A DNA stretch of 64,000 bases, taken from positions 124,001 through 188,000 of the forward strand of contig NZ_QZMS01000007.1 in NCBI RefSeq assembly GCF_003614885.1, read 5' to 3'. Below are positions 9,564 through 17,711 of the stretch, piece by piece; position 1 is the stretch's first letter, and each line of letters begins with the position of its first letter. Position numbers and translations under genes: made by a program. The stretch is from Photobacterium salinisoli. Lineage in GTDB: Bacteria > Pseudomonadota > Gammaproteobacteria > Enterobacterales > Vibrionaceae. A model generated the notes under the pieces. The model did not search any database. It saw only the letters and a program-made list of their open reading frames with translations, and was not told where the DNA came from.

Positions 9564-10052
9564 ATGGCTGATTTAGCACGACGATTCTGGCTGCGGCGAG
9601 ACAGTGCGCCACAGGCGCCACGATTACCCTGGATGATCGACGATCACGCGTTTACGGATCAGTGTACGCGCTGTCAGGCCTGTCTGAGTGCCTGTGAGAC
9701 CAAGATCATAGTGCAGGGTGATGGCGGTTTTCCTCAGGTTGATTTTCAGCGTGGTGAATGCACTTTCTGTTATCAGTGTGCGCAGGTGTGTCCGGAGCCG
9801 TTATTTCGTCCCCGGCAAGAACAGCCCTGGCAGGTCAGTGCCACCATTTCATCAGCCTGTCTGGCCAAACAAGGGGTGGATTGCCGGACATGCGGAGACG
9901 AATGTGCACCGTCGGCGATACGCTTTGTCTTGCAGCCGGGAAAGGTTGCTCAACCGGTAATCAGTGACGCAGATTGCACCGGCTGCGGTGCCTGTGTGTC
10001 CGTCTGCCCAACTCAGGCTATTCAGATTCAGTCTGTCACTAAAGTGGAATAA
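9564..10052 (+). CDS. napF: NapF, ferredoxin-type accessory protein of nitrate reductase
   Basis: A 162-residue cytoplasmic iron-sulfur protein with three clear 4Fe-4S motifs: CTRCQACLSAC, CTFCYQCAQVC and CTGCGACVSVC, plus a further cysteine group (VDCRTCGDEC). NapF helps mature NapA before export. It is first gene of napFDABC, divergent from narQ, behind the FNR-like and NarP-like sites. ATG at 9564 is the only start upstream of the first cluster. Confidence 0.93.
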   Translation: MADLARRFWLRRDSAPQAPRLPWMIDDHAFTDQCTRCQACLSACETKIIVQGDGGFPQVDFQRGECTFCYQCAQVCPEPLFRPRQEQPWQVSATISSACLAKQGVDCRTCGDECAPSAIRFVLQPGKVAQPVISDADCTGCGACVSVCPTQAIQIQSVTKVE

Positions 10053-10059
10053 CACACTT

Positions 10060-10389
10060 ATGAAGCAACGAGGTGCACCTGATCAATCCAGTTCAACCCA
10101 ATCTGTCGCATCTGACTGTTTGTCGGAGGAAGTCCATATTTCCAGTCTGGTTGTGCATGTCAAACCAGAAGGACTTATGCAGGTAAAAGCTCAGATTAAT
10201 GCGCTGCCACAGGCTGAAGTGTACGGAGAGAGCCACGTCGGCAAGCTGGTTGTGGTGCTGGAAACCCCGAGCCACAGAGAGGTGACAGGCATTATTGACA
10301 CGATTAATGCATTTGAATATGTGCTGACGACTTTTCTGGTGTTTCACCAGGTTGAGCAGCAGGGACCTGACTTTGAGGACACACCATGA
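10060..10389 (+). CDS. napD: NapD, chaperone for NapA maturation and export
   Basis: A 109-residue protein whose core ([20 protein letters not shown]... [12 protein letters not shown]... [14 protein letters not shown]) matches NapD, which binds the Tat signal peptide of NapA. The ATG at 10060 lies 7 bases after the napF stop and gives an N-terminal tail about 20 residues longer than E. coli NapD. The stop codon overlaps the napA start (ATGA), so the two are translationally coupled. Confidence 0.9.
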   Translation: MKQRGAPDQSSSTQSVASDCLSEEVHISSLVVHVKPEGLMQVKAQINALPQAEVYGESHVGKLVVVLETPSHREVTGIIDTINAFEYVLTTFLVFHQVEQQGPDFEDTP

Positions 10390-12872
10390 AAATGACCAGA
10401 CGGGCGTTTGTGAAAGCGAACGCGGCAGCATCGGCTGCAGCTGTGGCCGGCATTACTTTGCCCGCTTCGGCGACAAACCTGATTGTAAGCTCAGATGAAA
10501 CCAAAATTCACTGGGATAAAGCCCCCTGCCGCTTTTGTGGTACCGGCTGTTCAGTTTTGGTGGGTACGCAAGAAGGCCGGGTGATAGCGACTCAGGCCGA
10601 TCCTGAAGCCGAAGTGAATCGTGGCCTCAATTGTATTAAGGGCTATTTCCTGTCCAAGATTATGTATGGCTCTGATCGCCTGACCACGCCATTATTGCGC
10701 ATGAAGGACGGCCAGTACCATAAAGACGGTGATTTCCAGCCCGTCAGCTGGGAGCAGGCCTTCGACATCATGGCCGAAAAATGGAAAGCGGCGCTGAAAG
10801 CCAAAGGGCCAACCAGTGTGGGAATGTTCGGTTCCGGCCAATGGACAGTGATGGAAGGCTATGCGGCCTCCAAGATGATGAAAGCCGGGTTCCGTTCCAA
10901 CAATATTGACCCCAATGCCCGCCATTGTATGGCCTCAGCCGTGGTGGGTTTTATGCGGGCGTTCAATATGGATGAACCCATGGGCTGTTACGACGATTTT
11001 GAACATGCTGATGCGTTTGTGCTCTGGGGCTCGAATATGGCTGAGATGCACCCTATATTGTGGACACGCATTACCGACCGGCGGCTTAGCCACCCACATG
11101 TCAAGGTCAACGTGTTATCGACCTATTACCATCGCTCATTTGAGCTGGCGGATAACGGGATGATTTTCCATCCGCAGACCGACCTGGCTATCGCCAACTT
11201 TATTGCCAATTACATCATTGAAAATGACGCAGTGAACTGGGACTTTGTTGACAAACACACCCATTTCAAACGCGCAGACACCGATATCGGCTACGGCCTG
11301 CGCGATGATGACCCATTGCAGAAAGCGGCGGCGCATCCTAACTCTGGCGTCATGCATGAGATGACGTTTGAGGAATACAAAAAATCCGTCTCTGAATACA
11401 CGCTGGAAAAAACCGTTGAACTGTCTGGTGTGGAGAAGGAGAAGCTGGTCGAACTGGCCAAGTATTATGCAGATCCAAACACCAAAGTGATGTCGCTCTG
11501 GACCATGGGGATGAACCAGCACACCCGTGGAGTCTGGATGAATAATCTGGTGTACAACATCCACTTGCTGACAGGCAAAATTTCTCAGCCCGGCAACAGT
11601 CCGTTTTCCCTGACCGGACAGCCATCGGCCTGCGGTACGGCGCGTGAAGTCGGTACGTTTGCTCACCGTCTGCCCGCAGATTTGGTGGTAACTAATCCTA
11701 AGCACCGGGCGACTGCAGAAAAAATATGGAAGCTGCCGGAAGGCACGATTCCAGCAAAACCGGGTTTCCATGCAGTACAGCAGGATCGTATGTTGCATGA
11801 TGGCGTGCTGAATGCCTACTGGGTGATGTGTAACAACAATATGCAGGCCGGGCCGAATATTAATAAAGAACGCTTACCGGGATACCGCAATCCGGAGAAC
11901 TTTATTGTGTGCTCCGACCCTTATCCGACAGCCACAGCCCAGTCTGCTGATCTGGTACTGCCAACCGCCATGTGGGTTGAAAAAGAGGGCGCTTATGGCA
12001 ACGCGGAACGCCGTACACAGGCATGGTATCAGCAGGTATCCGCACCGGGGGAGGCCAAATCGGATCTATGGCAGATTATGGAATTCAGCAAACGCTTCAA
12101 AATGGAAGAAGTGTGGGATGAAGCTTTGCTCAATAGTATGCCGGAGTACAAAGGCAAGACGATGTACGACGTACTGTTCCGTAATGGCCAGGTGGATCAG
12201 TTCCCGCTGGAGCAAGCGCAGGAGCTCAATGATGATGCCAAAGCCCAGGGGTATTACGTGCAGAAAGGGCTGTTTGAGGAGTACGCCAGTTTTGGTCGCG
12301 GCCATGGCCATGATTTAGCGCCTTACGATGACTATCACGAGGTCCGGGGGCTGCGCTGGCCTGTGGTTGATGGTCAGGAAACACGCTGGCGCTATGCCGA
12401 AGGTTCTGATCCTTACGTGCCTGAAGGCAAAGGGTTTTACTTTTACGGCCAGCCAGATGGTAAAGCCAACATTATCTTTGCGCCTTATGAACAGCCGCCG
12501 GAAGTGCCGGATGAAGAGTACGATTTGTGGCTGTGTACCGGCCGGGTATTGGAGCACTGGCACACAGGTACTATGACCCGTCGGGTGCCTGAATTGTACA
12601 AAGCGGTGCCGGATGCGGTGTGTTACATACACCCTGACGAGGCGGAAAAACGTAATTTGCGCCGGGGCGATGAGGTTATTCTGACTTCCCGCCGCGGTGA
12701 GGTGCGTTGCCGGGTGGATACCCGGGGGCGTAACAGACCGCCGGTCGGACTGGTTTTTGTTCCTTTCTTTGATGCCCGGGTGTTGATCAACAAACTGGTA
12801 CTGGATGCCACTGATCCCCTGTCCAAACAGACAGACTATAAAAAATGTCCAATCAAGATCAGAAAGGCGTAA
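10386..12872 (+). CDS. napA: NapA, periplasmic nitrate reductase catalytic subunit
   Basis: An 828-residue molybdoenzyme that reduces nitrate to nitrite in the periplasm. It has a Tat signal ([14 protein letters not shown], cleavage after ASA about residue 29), the N-terminal 4Fe-4S motif (CRFCGTGCS ... GLNCIKGY), the molybdenum ligand Cys181 in [10 protein letters not shown], and C-terminal molybdopterin-guanine-dinucleotide-binding segments ([19 protein letters not shown]). Full length compared with the family. It receives electrons from NapC through NapB. Confidence 0.97.
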   Translation: MKMTRRAFVKANAAASAAAVAGITLPASATNLIVSSDETKIHWDKAPCRFCGTGCSVLVGTQEGRVIATQADPEAEVNRGLNCIKGYFLSKIMYGSDRLTTPLLRMKDGQYHKDGDFQPVSWEQAFDIMAEKWKAALKAKGPTSVGMFGSGQWTVMEGYAASKMMKAGFRSNNIDPNARHCMASAVVGFMRAFNMDEPMGCYDDFEHADAFVLWGSNMAEMHPILWTRITDRRLSHPHVKVNVLSTYYHRSFELADNGMIFHPQTDLAIANFIANYIIENDAVNWDFVDKHTHFKRADTDIGYGLRDDDPLQKAAAHPNSGVMHEMTFEEYKKSVSEYTLEKTVELSGVEKEKLVELAKYYADPNTKVMSLWTMGMNQHTRGVWMNNLVYNIHLLTGKISQPGNSPFSLTGQPSACGTAREVGTFAHRLPADLVVTNPKHRATAEKIWKLPEGTIPAKPGFHAVQQDRMLHDGVLNAYWVMCNNNMQAGPNINKERLPGYRNPENFIVCSDPYPTATAQSADLVLPTAMWVEKEGAYGNAERRTQAWYQQVSAPGEAKSDLWQIMEFSKRFKMEEVWDEALLNSMPEYKGKTMYDVLFRNGQVDQFPLEQAQELNDDAKAQGYYVQKGLFEEYASFGRGHGHDLAPYDDYHEVRGLRWPVVDGQETRWRYAEGSDPYVPEGKGFYFYGQPDGKANIIFAPYEQPPEVPDEEYDLWLCTGRVLEHWHTGTMTRRVPELYKAVPDAVCYIHPDEAEKRNLRRGDEVILTSRRGEVRCRVDTRGRNRPPVGLVFVPFFDARVLINKLVLDATDPLSKQTDYKKCPIKIRKA

Positions 12873-12884
12873 AGGGATCCGACC

Positions 12885-13361
12885 ATGAAAATGACATCTA
12901 AATTTGCCAGTGGCTTGATGGTTTTGTTGCTCGCATTTGGCGCGGCTCATGCCGCGAACGAAGAGCTGGTGGGTGGTAATGGTGGTCTGCATTCGTTACG
13001 TGGCCAGACGGAAATCAAAGATACGTTTCCCGGTGAAAGCTGGAAAAAGTATCCGAAAGACGGCCAGCCGATTGACAGCGATTATGTGTACCAGCCGCCG
13101 TTGATCCCGCATACGATTCGCAACTACGAGGTCTCGCTCAATGCCAATAAATGCTTGTCGTGCCACAGTTGGAAATACGCCAACGAGATGGGAGCGACAA
13201 AAATCAGCGTAACGCATTACCGTTCCCCCCGTCAGGGTCAGGTGCTGTCAGATGTGTCGCCCAGCCGCTATTTCTGTCTGCAGTGTCATGTCCCTCAGGC
13301 TGACGCGACTCCCTTGGTGGATAACACGTTCAAGCGGGTTGACGCCCTGGACCAAAAATAA
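12885..13361 (+). CDS. napB: NapB, diheme cytochrome c subunit of nitrate reductase
   Basis: A 158-residue periplasmic small subunit with a Sec signal peptide (MKMTSKFASGLMVLLLAF..., cleavage after AHA about residue 23) and two heme-c motifs, CLSCH and CLQCH. Upstream histidines (PHTI, VTHYRS) are in the right place for axial ligands. It passes electrons to NapA. It starts 12 bases after napA. Confidence 0.95.
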   Translation: MKMTSKFASGLMVLLLAFGAAHAANEELVGGNGGLHSLRGQTEIKDTFPGESWKKYPKDGQPIDSDYVYQPPLIPHTIRNYEVSLNANKCLSCHSWKYANEMGATKISVTHYRSPRQGQVLSDVSPSRYFCLQCHVPQADATPLVDNTFKRVDALDQK

Positions 13362-13375
13362 CGACGGAGCCTGTT

Positions 13376-13951
13376 ATGAATATCATTAAACGCTTCTGGC
13401 GCCGTCTTAGTTCACCGAGTAAAGCGGCAGCTGGTGTGGTGCTGTTTCTGGGCTTCATGGGTGGCTTGCTGTTTTGGGGGGCATTTAACACCGGGATGGA
13501 GGCCACGAACACCGAAGTGTTCTGCTCAGGTTGCCATGCACCGATAGTGAAGGAGATACGTGAAACCATCCATTACTCAAACCGCTCGGGTGTGCGGGCG
13601 ATTTGTTCTGATTGTCATGTGCCTCATGAATGGACAGATAAGATTGTCCGCAAAGTGCAGGCATCGAAAGAGCTGTTTGCGTTTGCGATGGGGACGATAA
13701 ACACCGAAGAAAAATTTCAGGAAAGGCGGGGGCATCTGGCTCACCGCGAATGGAGCCGGATGAAAAACAACGACTCCAAGGAGTGCCGAAACTGTCATCA
13801 GTTTGAGTACATGGATTATTCTGAACAAGGGTTACGCGCAGTGAAGCAGCATTCAGAGGCACTCGCCTCGGGAGATAAAACCTGTGTGGACTGCCATAAA
13901 GGGATAGCTCACAGACTGCCTGATATGAAAGATGTTGAAGGCTGGCAATAA
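13376..13951 (+). CDS. napC: NapC, membrane-anchored tetraheme c-type quinol dehydrogenase
   Basis: A 191-residue NapC/NirT protein: an N-terminal membrane anchor (about residues 18-38) and four heme motifs in order, CSGCH, CSDCH, CRNCH and CVDCH. It oxidises menaquinol and delivers electrons to NapB. The preceding genes are napFDAB; napG and napH are absent, as in other Vibrionaceae nap operons. Confidence 0.95.
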   Translation: MNIIKRFWRRLSSPSKAAAGVVLFLGFMGGLLFWGAFNTGMEATNTEVFCSGCHAPIVKEIRETIHYSNRSGVRAICSDCHVPHEWTDKIVRKVQASKELFAFAMGTINTEEKFQERRGHLAHREWSRMKNNDSKECRNCHQFEYMDYSEQGLRAVKQHSEALASGDKTCVDCHKGIAHRLPDMKDVEGWQ

Positions 13952-13961
13952 GGAGAGAGCG

Positions 13962-14099
13962 ATGAGTACGCTGGAATCGGTTATCTGGCATGTGCTTGGT
14001 TATGCCGCCATGCCCGTCATTATCTTAACGGGGTTTCTGATGGTTGCTGTAGTGTCTTTATGGATACTTTCATTCGGAAAAGACAAACCTGGCCGTTAG
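13962..14099 (+). CDS. 45-residue membrane protein of the nap operon (TIGR02808-like)
   Basis: The ATG at 13962, 10 bases after the napC stop and preceded by AAGGAGAGAGCG, opens a 45-residue frame beginning MSTLESVIWHVLGYAAM, with one membrane segment (about residues 14-36) and a basic tail KDKPGR. Size, single helix and place next to nap genes match the short family TIGR02808, described from Vibrio and Photobacterium near periplasmic nitrate reductase. A role as an electron-transfer accessory is only inference from position. Its stop overlaps that of the convergent gene by 3 bases. Confidence 0.82.
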   Translation: MSTLESVIWHVLGYAAMPVIILTGFLMVAVVSLWILSFGKDKPGR

Positions 14100-14293
14100 C
14101 GGCAGCCGTTATCCTGGCCAGGCGGCTTCCTGCTGATGATCAAAGCCGCCAGCCAGGCAGCATAAAGCGGTAACCAGTCAGTCAGAAATGCAGAAAATGG
14201 TGAGCGGCCTGTAAGCCAAATTTCACCCAGGTGAAGTACAGCTACGCAGGCCAACCCAAGCAAACAGATAATACGAAACACATTCCGCTCCAT
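14096..14293 (-). CDS. Small two-helix membrane protein, unknown function, probably Fur-regulated
   Basis: A 65-residue protein, MERNVFRIICLLGLACVAVL..., with two predicted membrane segments (about residues 6-24 and 37-55) and a polar C-terminus. I do not recognise a named family. The ATG at 14293 has an AAAGGATATAG ribosome site. A strong Fur-like box lies 38-56 bp upstream, with no other gene between, so iron-repressed expression is the best clue to its role. It converges with the small nap-operon gene. Confidence 0.65.
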   Translation of the reverse strand: MERNVFRIICLLGLACVAVLHLGEIWLTGRSPFSAFLTDWLPLYAAWLAALIISRKPPGQDNGCR

Positions 14294-14330
14294 ATCTATA
14301 TCCTTTTAAAAGCTACGGATAAGTATAGAT

Positions 14331-14349
14331 GCAAATGCTAATAATTATC
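14331..14349 (-). promoter_or_regulatory. Fur box upstream of the 65-residue membrane protein gene
   Basis: GCAAATGCTAATAATTATC matches the 19-bp Fur consensus at 15 positions by eye. It sits 38 bp upstream of the ATG at 14293, in the place of a promoter. Confidence 0.6.
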
Positions 14350-14374
14350 AAGCGCGTTTTCTGCTATTTACACA

Positions 14375-14716
14375 TCAATTAATAAAATACCAACCAATGA
14401 ATCCTGCCCATGATAACAACAGTAGAATCCAGGGCACCGGGCTTTGTATGACGACTTTTTGCACTTCAGTATGCGCTGACTGAGTTGGCTCAGTGGGATT
14501 GGGGGCCGTTTTTTCTTTTAACTGCTTCTTACGCAGCTTATCCCTTTCGCGCGCTTTGGCCTTTTGCTGTTTCTTGTAGAGTTCGATGCCCTTTTGAATC
14601 CCCTGCGCGATCAGCTTGGTCTGTTCTTTTGTCTGTCCCGGTTTTTGCGTGGCTCTGGCAATTTGCATCGCTTCCGCTTGCGTTTCTGGTGAGGGGGAGT
14701 GGGATGTTTTGTTCAT
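14375..14716 (-). CDS. DUF2956 family membrane-anchored protein
   Basis: A 113-residue protein: a polar, strongly basic N-terminal part (SPETQAEAMQIARATQKPGQ, then TKLIAQGIQKGIELYKKQQK and a Lys/Arg-rich helix to about residue 70) and one C-terminal membrane segment (about 94-112), giving a tail-anchored topology. The conserved ETQ...ARATQKPGQTKEQTKLIAQGI region is the DUF2956 signature. Function unknown. It is divergent from the DUF2919 gene, with a 389-bp spacer that holds a perfect palindrome. Confidence 0.8.
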   Translation of the reverse strand: MNKTSHSPSPETQAEAMQIARATQKPGQTKEQTKLIAQGIQKGIELYKKQQKAKARERDKLRKKQLKEKTAPNPTEPTQSAHTEVQKVVIQSPVPWILLLLSWAGFIGWYFIN

Positions 14717-15105
14717 TGCATACTCGTTAATGGTAATTTTATCGATTTAATAGCATTTTATGCCATTGTTGTCGTTGTGCATAAAGACTGAGTTTTGTAG
14801 GAATATTCCTACAATTAAAGGTATTCCACATCACCTGACGAGTGATGTTTGAGGGGCGATATCGTTAGTAAGTAAATGAAATATCATCAGTTATCGTCAT
14901 GGCATTAAAAGTGTTACTTCTGCTGGAATCATAGTACTTTTCTTTGTTTGTTAAATATACGTAAAAGCGTGATCAAGATTGCAGGTTAAGTAATTAATCC
15001 GTGCGTTATAACGCAGAACGAATGTCTGTACCTTTGCCAATTGATCCATATCATTTATTGTCAGTAACGATAAATACGATTTCCCTGTTTCTGAGCACCA
15101 GACGC
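14717..15105. other. Divergent spacer with two inverted repeats
   Basis: AT-rich 389-bp region between the DUF2956 and DUF2919 genes. It holds the 20-bp perfect palindrome at 14795-14814 and a 7-bp inverted repeat, ACATCAC-N7-GTGATGT, at 14828-14848. It presumably carries both promoters. No RNA gene was recognised. Confidence 0.5.
14795..14814. promoter_or_regulatory. Perfect 20-bp palindrome, probable operator
   Basis: TTGTAGGAATATTCCTACAA is its own reverse complement over all 20 bases. It lies 79 bp upstream of the DUF2956 start and has no T-run, so a protein-binding operator is more likely than a terminator. I cannot assign it to a known regulator. Confidence 0.6.
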
Positions 15106-15549
15106 ATGTATTCAATAGATGCTTACGACAGCAATGGTCTGCTAAAACCTTCCGGCCTGTTATGGTTGTGTATGCTGTTTAGTGCCAGGGGATGGGGAGT
15201 GTTTGTCATGGCTGGTGTCAGTAGAGCGCAAGGTGCTGAGCTGCTCCAGCTGTTTTATCCTCATACAGAGAATTTGTACTTCCTGATGGGGATCGGTCTG
15301 CCTGCCTTGTGCTTGATGTGGCTGAGCGGACTGCGTCATAAGAATAACAAAATGATAAACGTAGCATGGCGGTATGGCAGATACATTTTGTTGTCCGTAT
15401 ATGTGCTTGATTTAGTATTGCAAGTGTACCAACTGACATTGTTAAGAGGCGCCTTTAGCTGGCCAGTAGCGGTTACTTTGCTGGCAACCATTTGGCTAAT
15501 GGCTTATCTGGTACGAAGTTCCCGAGTCAGACATACATTTGCCAATTAG
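15106..15549 (+). CDS. DUF2919 family inner-membrane protein (YfeZ-like)
   Basis: From ATG 15106 the protein has 147 residues and begins MYSIDAYDSNGLLKP, the conserved DUF2919 opening, followed by three to four membrane segments (about 17-34, 56-75, 84-103, 118-140). The frame is open upstream to ATG 15022 and GTG 15001, which would add 28 or 35 residues that do not look like family sequence; no candidate has a good ribosome site, so the start is uncertain. Function unknown. It is followed after 19 bp by a small exported protein gene and then a terminator. Confidence 0.75.
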   Translation: MYSIDAYDSNGLLKPSGLLWLCMLFSARGWGVFVMAGVSRAQGAELLQLFYPHTENLYFLMGIGLPALCLMWLSGLRHKNNKMINVAWRYGRYILLSVYVLDLVLQVYQLTLLRGAFSWPVAVTLLATIWLMAYLVRSSRVRHTFAN

Positions 15550-15568
15550 CCCATGGAGAAAGTGTCAG

Positions 15569-15964
15569 ATGAATGATTTGGGAAGAGGGGTGCTGTTCAG
15601 CGCCTTGTTAAGCCCGCTGGCAATGGCAGACTGGTTACTGAATGTGAACCTGGAGCTGTCAAGTGCAGGGTATCACCAGTCGGTAGCTACCTCATTGCAA
15701 TTGCTGCCGGGTGAAGAAACGGTGATTTTCGGCACCGCTGATGATGACCAGCGTCGTAAGTTTCTGGGCAGCGCTGAGCTACTCGAAGTGTCTGCGGAAG
15801 AAGTTAAAATCGCCTTTAAAATTCAGGAGCAACTGGATGATGGCGCATGGCGTGTGTTGGCGGCACCGGTCATTTCGACTGGACTGGATACGCCAGCGTC
15901 GTTTGAGTCATCCCAGGAAGATGAGCAGTCGGTTAAACTTCAGGTCGCAGTGATGTCTGCGTAA
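15569..15964 (+). CDS. Hypothetical exported protein
   Basis: A 131-residue protein with a short signal peptide (MNDLGRGVLFSALLSPLAMA, cleavage about residue 20) and a mature part of mixed polarity, without cysteines, predicted mostly beta by its alternating pattern (DWLLNVNLEL, VKIAFKIQEQ). The mature sequence has no family I recognise. The ATG at 15569 was chosen because GGAGAAAG precedes it and it gives the signal peptide. It is probably co-transcribed with the DUF2919 gene. Confidence 0.7.
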   Translation: MNDLGRGVLFSALLSPLAMADWLLNVNLELSSAGYHQSVATSLQLLPGEETVIFGTADDDQRRKFLGSAELLEVSAEEVKIAFKIQEQLDDGAWRVLAAPVISTGLDTPASFESSQEDEQSVKLQVAVMSA

Positions 15965-15985
15965 AGTGCTCTAGTGTTCTGCGAT

Positions 15986-16009
15986 AAAAGCGCCTTTTCG
16001 GCGCTTTTT
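15986..16009 (+). terminator. Terminator after the exported-protein gene
   Basis: Stem AAAAGCGCC / GGCGCTTTT with a 5-base loop, followed by T-rich sequence, 22 bases after the stop codon. Confidence 0.85.
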
Positions 16010-16115
16010 GCTTTTTCTCTGCCATATTTTGTCGACGATGAGCACTTTTCTGACTTGGCTGTCATTGATCAATATGATTAACTCAGGACAACTTACAATA
16101 TACTTTTCATTTTTG

Positions 16116-16142
16116 ATGCTGCTATCAGACAGTTAGCAGCAT
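16116..16142. promoter_or_regulatory. Inverted repeat in the DyP peroxidase leader
   Basis: Nine-bp perfect arms ATGCTGCTA / TAGCAGCAT with a 9-base spacer end 36 bp before the peroxidase ATG. It could be an operator or a 5'-UTR hairpin; there is no T-run. Confidence 0.45.
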
Positions 16143-16178
16143 GAAGCGCTAAGTATAGAAAAACGCAACATTGGGAGA

Positions 16179-17084
16179 ATGAATGTGACACCACAAAGTG
16201 CCATTTTACCTGAAGCGGGTCCGTATTCTTTGGTCTGTGTGTTTAACCTGGTAGGAAATAAAGACAAGGTTATACGTCAGTGCCAGGGGATCTTTGAAGT
16301 CGCGGAAAAGCTAAATCATCAGCACGTCAGTGCTGGTATTCGCCTGAGCTTTGGTTTCGGCAAAGCATTCTGGCAGCAATTTGAAAAAGGGTGTCCCAAC
16401 GATTTTGAAGAGTTTGCTCCGCTGGGAAGTGGTGATGTTACCGCACCCTCCACCGGCGGTGATCTGCTGCTTCATATTCACTCTAGCCGCCATGATCTGA
16501 ATTTTCATCTGCTGAGCAGCTTCCTGCAGCCGATTACGACAGAAGTGGAAATTATTGATGAAACGAATTGTTTTCGCTACCTGGATGCCCGTGATCTGAC
16601 CGGCTTTATCGACGGCACCGAGAACCCTAAGAAACAGGCCGCCAGACAAGAGGTGGCTATTATTCCTGAAGGGCCCTTCGTAGGAGGGAGCTTTGTGATG
16701 GTCCAGCGCTTTGTCCATCATTTACCTGCCTGGCATGCTGTGAATGTTGCCCAGCAGGAGAAAATTATCGGTCGTACGAAACCAGATTCGGTTGAATTGG
16801 ATGATGTTCCGGCTGATTCACACGTGGGTAGGGTGGATCTGAAAGAAGCGGGTAAAGGGCTAAAAATTGTGCGTCATAGTTTGCCCTATGGCACAGTGAG
16901 CGGTGAGCACGGCTTATTGTTTATTGCCTATTGCGCCCAGCAACGGAACTTCCGTGAAATGCTCGGCAGTATGTACGGTGAAAAAGACGGGCAGACTGAT
17001 AGGTTGCTGGACTTTACCAAAGCGGTCACAGGTGCTTACTTCTTTGTGCCCTCGACAGAAATGCTGATGCAGTTACAGGGATAA
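16179..17084 (+). CDS. DyP-type heme peroxidase (YfeX-like)
   Basis: A 301-residue dye-decolorising peroxidase. Landmarks are the GFIDGTENP motif carrying the distal catalytic Asp, the proximal heme-ligand His in DSHVGRVDL or the following KIVRHSLPYG region, and the C-terminal FFVPSTEML. There is no Tat or Sec signal, so it is cytoplasmic, like YfeX. It uses hydrogen peroxide to oxidise porphyrin-type or dye substrates; the native substrate is unknown. It stands alone between two terminators. Confidence 0.92.
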   Translation: MNVTPQSAILPEAGPYSLVCVFNLVGNKDKVIRQCQGIFEVAEKLNHQHVSAGIRLSFGFGKAFWQQFEKGCPNDFEEFAPLGSGDVTAPSTGGDLLLHIHSSRHDLNFHLLSSFLQPITTEVEIIDETNCFRYLDARDLTGFIDGTENPKKQAARQEVAIIPEGPFVGGSFVMVQRFVHHLPAWHAVNVAQQEKIIGRTKPDSVELDDVPADSHVGRVDLKEAGKGLKIVRHSLPYGTVSGEHGLLFIAYCAQQRNFREMLGSMYGEKDGQTDRLLDFTKAVTGAYFFVPSTEMLMQLQG

Positions 17085-17105
17085 TCGTCATGATTCACTG
17101 ATGTA

Positions 17106-17134
17106 AAAACGCCGCCTTTTCAGGCGGCGTTTTA
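17106..17134. terminator. Bidirectional terminator between DyP peroxidase and crr
   Basis: AAAACGCCGCC / GGCGGCGTTTT with a 6-base loop and A/T runs on both sides, placed between two convergent genes. Confidence 0.85.
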
Positions 17135-17161
17135 TTAACGCATACCGTCTATCAAGAAGCT

Positions 17162-17671
17162 TTACTTCTTAATGCGCAGTACAGGTGTTTCACCCACGGT
17201 GACGGTGCCGGACAGTTTGCTCAGCTCTTTGATTTCATCCATGTTAGAAATCACAACTGGCGTCAGCGTTGACTTCGCTTTCTCTTCCAGTACAGCCAGA
17301 TCGAACTCAATGATAGTGTCACCCACTTTCACAGTTTGACCTTCTTCTGCAATACGCGTGAAGCCTTCGCCTTTCAGTTCAACAGTATCGATACCAAAGT
17401 GAACGAACAGCTCTACACCATCATCAGATTCAATAGAGAATGCGTGGTTGGTTTCAAAAATTTTACCGATAGTACCGTTTACCGGGGCAACCATCTTGTT
17501 ACCTGCTGGTTTGATGGCGATACCGTCACCAACAATTTTTTCAGCAAAAACAACATCAGGCACATCTTCGATATTTACGATTTCACCTGAAAGCGGGGCG
17601 ATGATCTCAATAGCACCAGTTTCATTGGTGTCGTCAGAAACCAGCTTCTTCAATTTGTCAAACAGACCCAT
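17162..17671 (-). CDS. crr: EIIA-Glc, glucose-specific PTS component
   Basis: A 169-residue cytoplasmic phosphocarrier. The active site is intact: His76 ([10 protein letters not shown]) and the phosphorylated His91 ([10 protein letters not shown]), counting the initiator Met. It takes phosphate from HPr, passes it to EIICB-Glc, and regulates adenylate cyclase, sugar permeases and FrsA (encoded at the start of this window). It is last gene of ptsH-ptsI-crr on the minus strand, 40 bp after ptsI. Confidence 0.97.
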   Translation of the reverse strand: MGLFDKLKKLVSDDTNETGAIEIIAPLSGEIVNIEDVPDVVFAEKIVGDGIAIKPAGNKMVAPVNGTIGKIFETNHAFSIESDDGVELFVHFGIDTVELKGEGFTRIAEEGQTVKVGDTIIEFDLAVLEEKAKSTLTPVVISNMDEIKELSKLSGTVTVGETPVLRIKK

Positions 17672-17711
17672 AGTGTTGCTCCTAAGCGTTGTTATTCTAT
17701 CTGCAGCTATC

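Noticed and set aside
9852..10055. Antisense frames over the nap genes (for example 9852-10055 and 11136-11798)
   Set aside because: They are shadows of strongly coding nap genes and show repeated Cys/His composition only because of the sense-strand bias.
14795..14814. Rex or LuxR-type operator
   Set aside because: The TTGT...ACAA ends fit Rex, but the TGAA/TTCA core is missing; LuxR boxes are longer and differ. Left unassigned.
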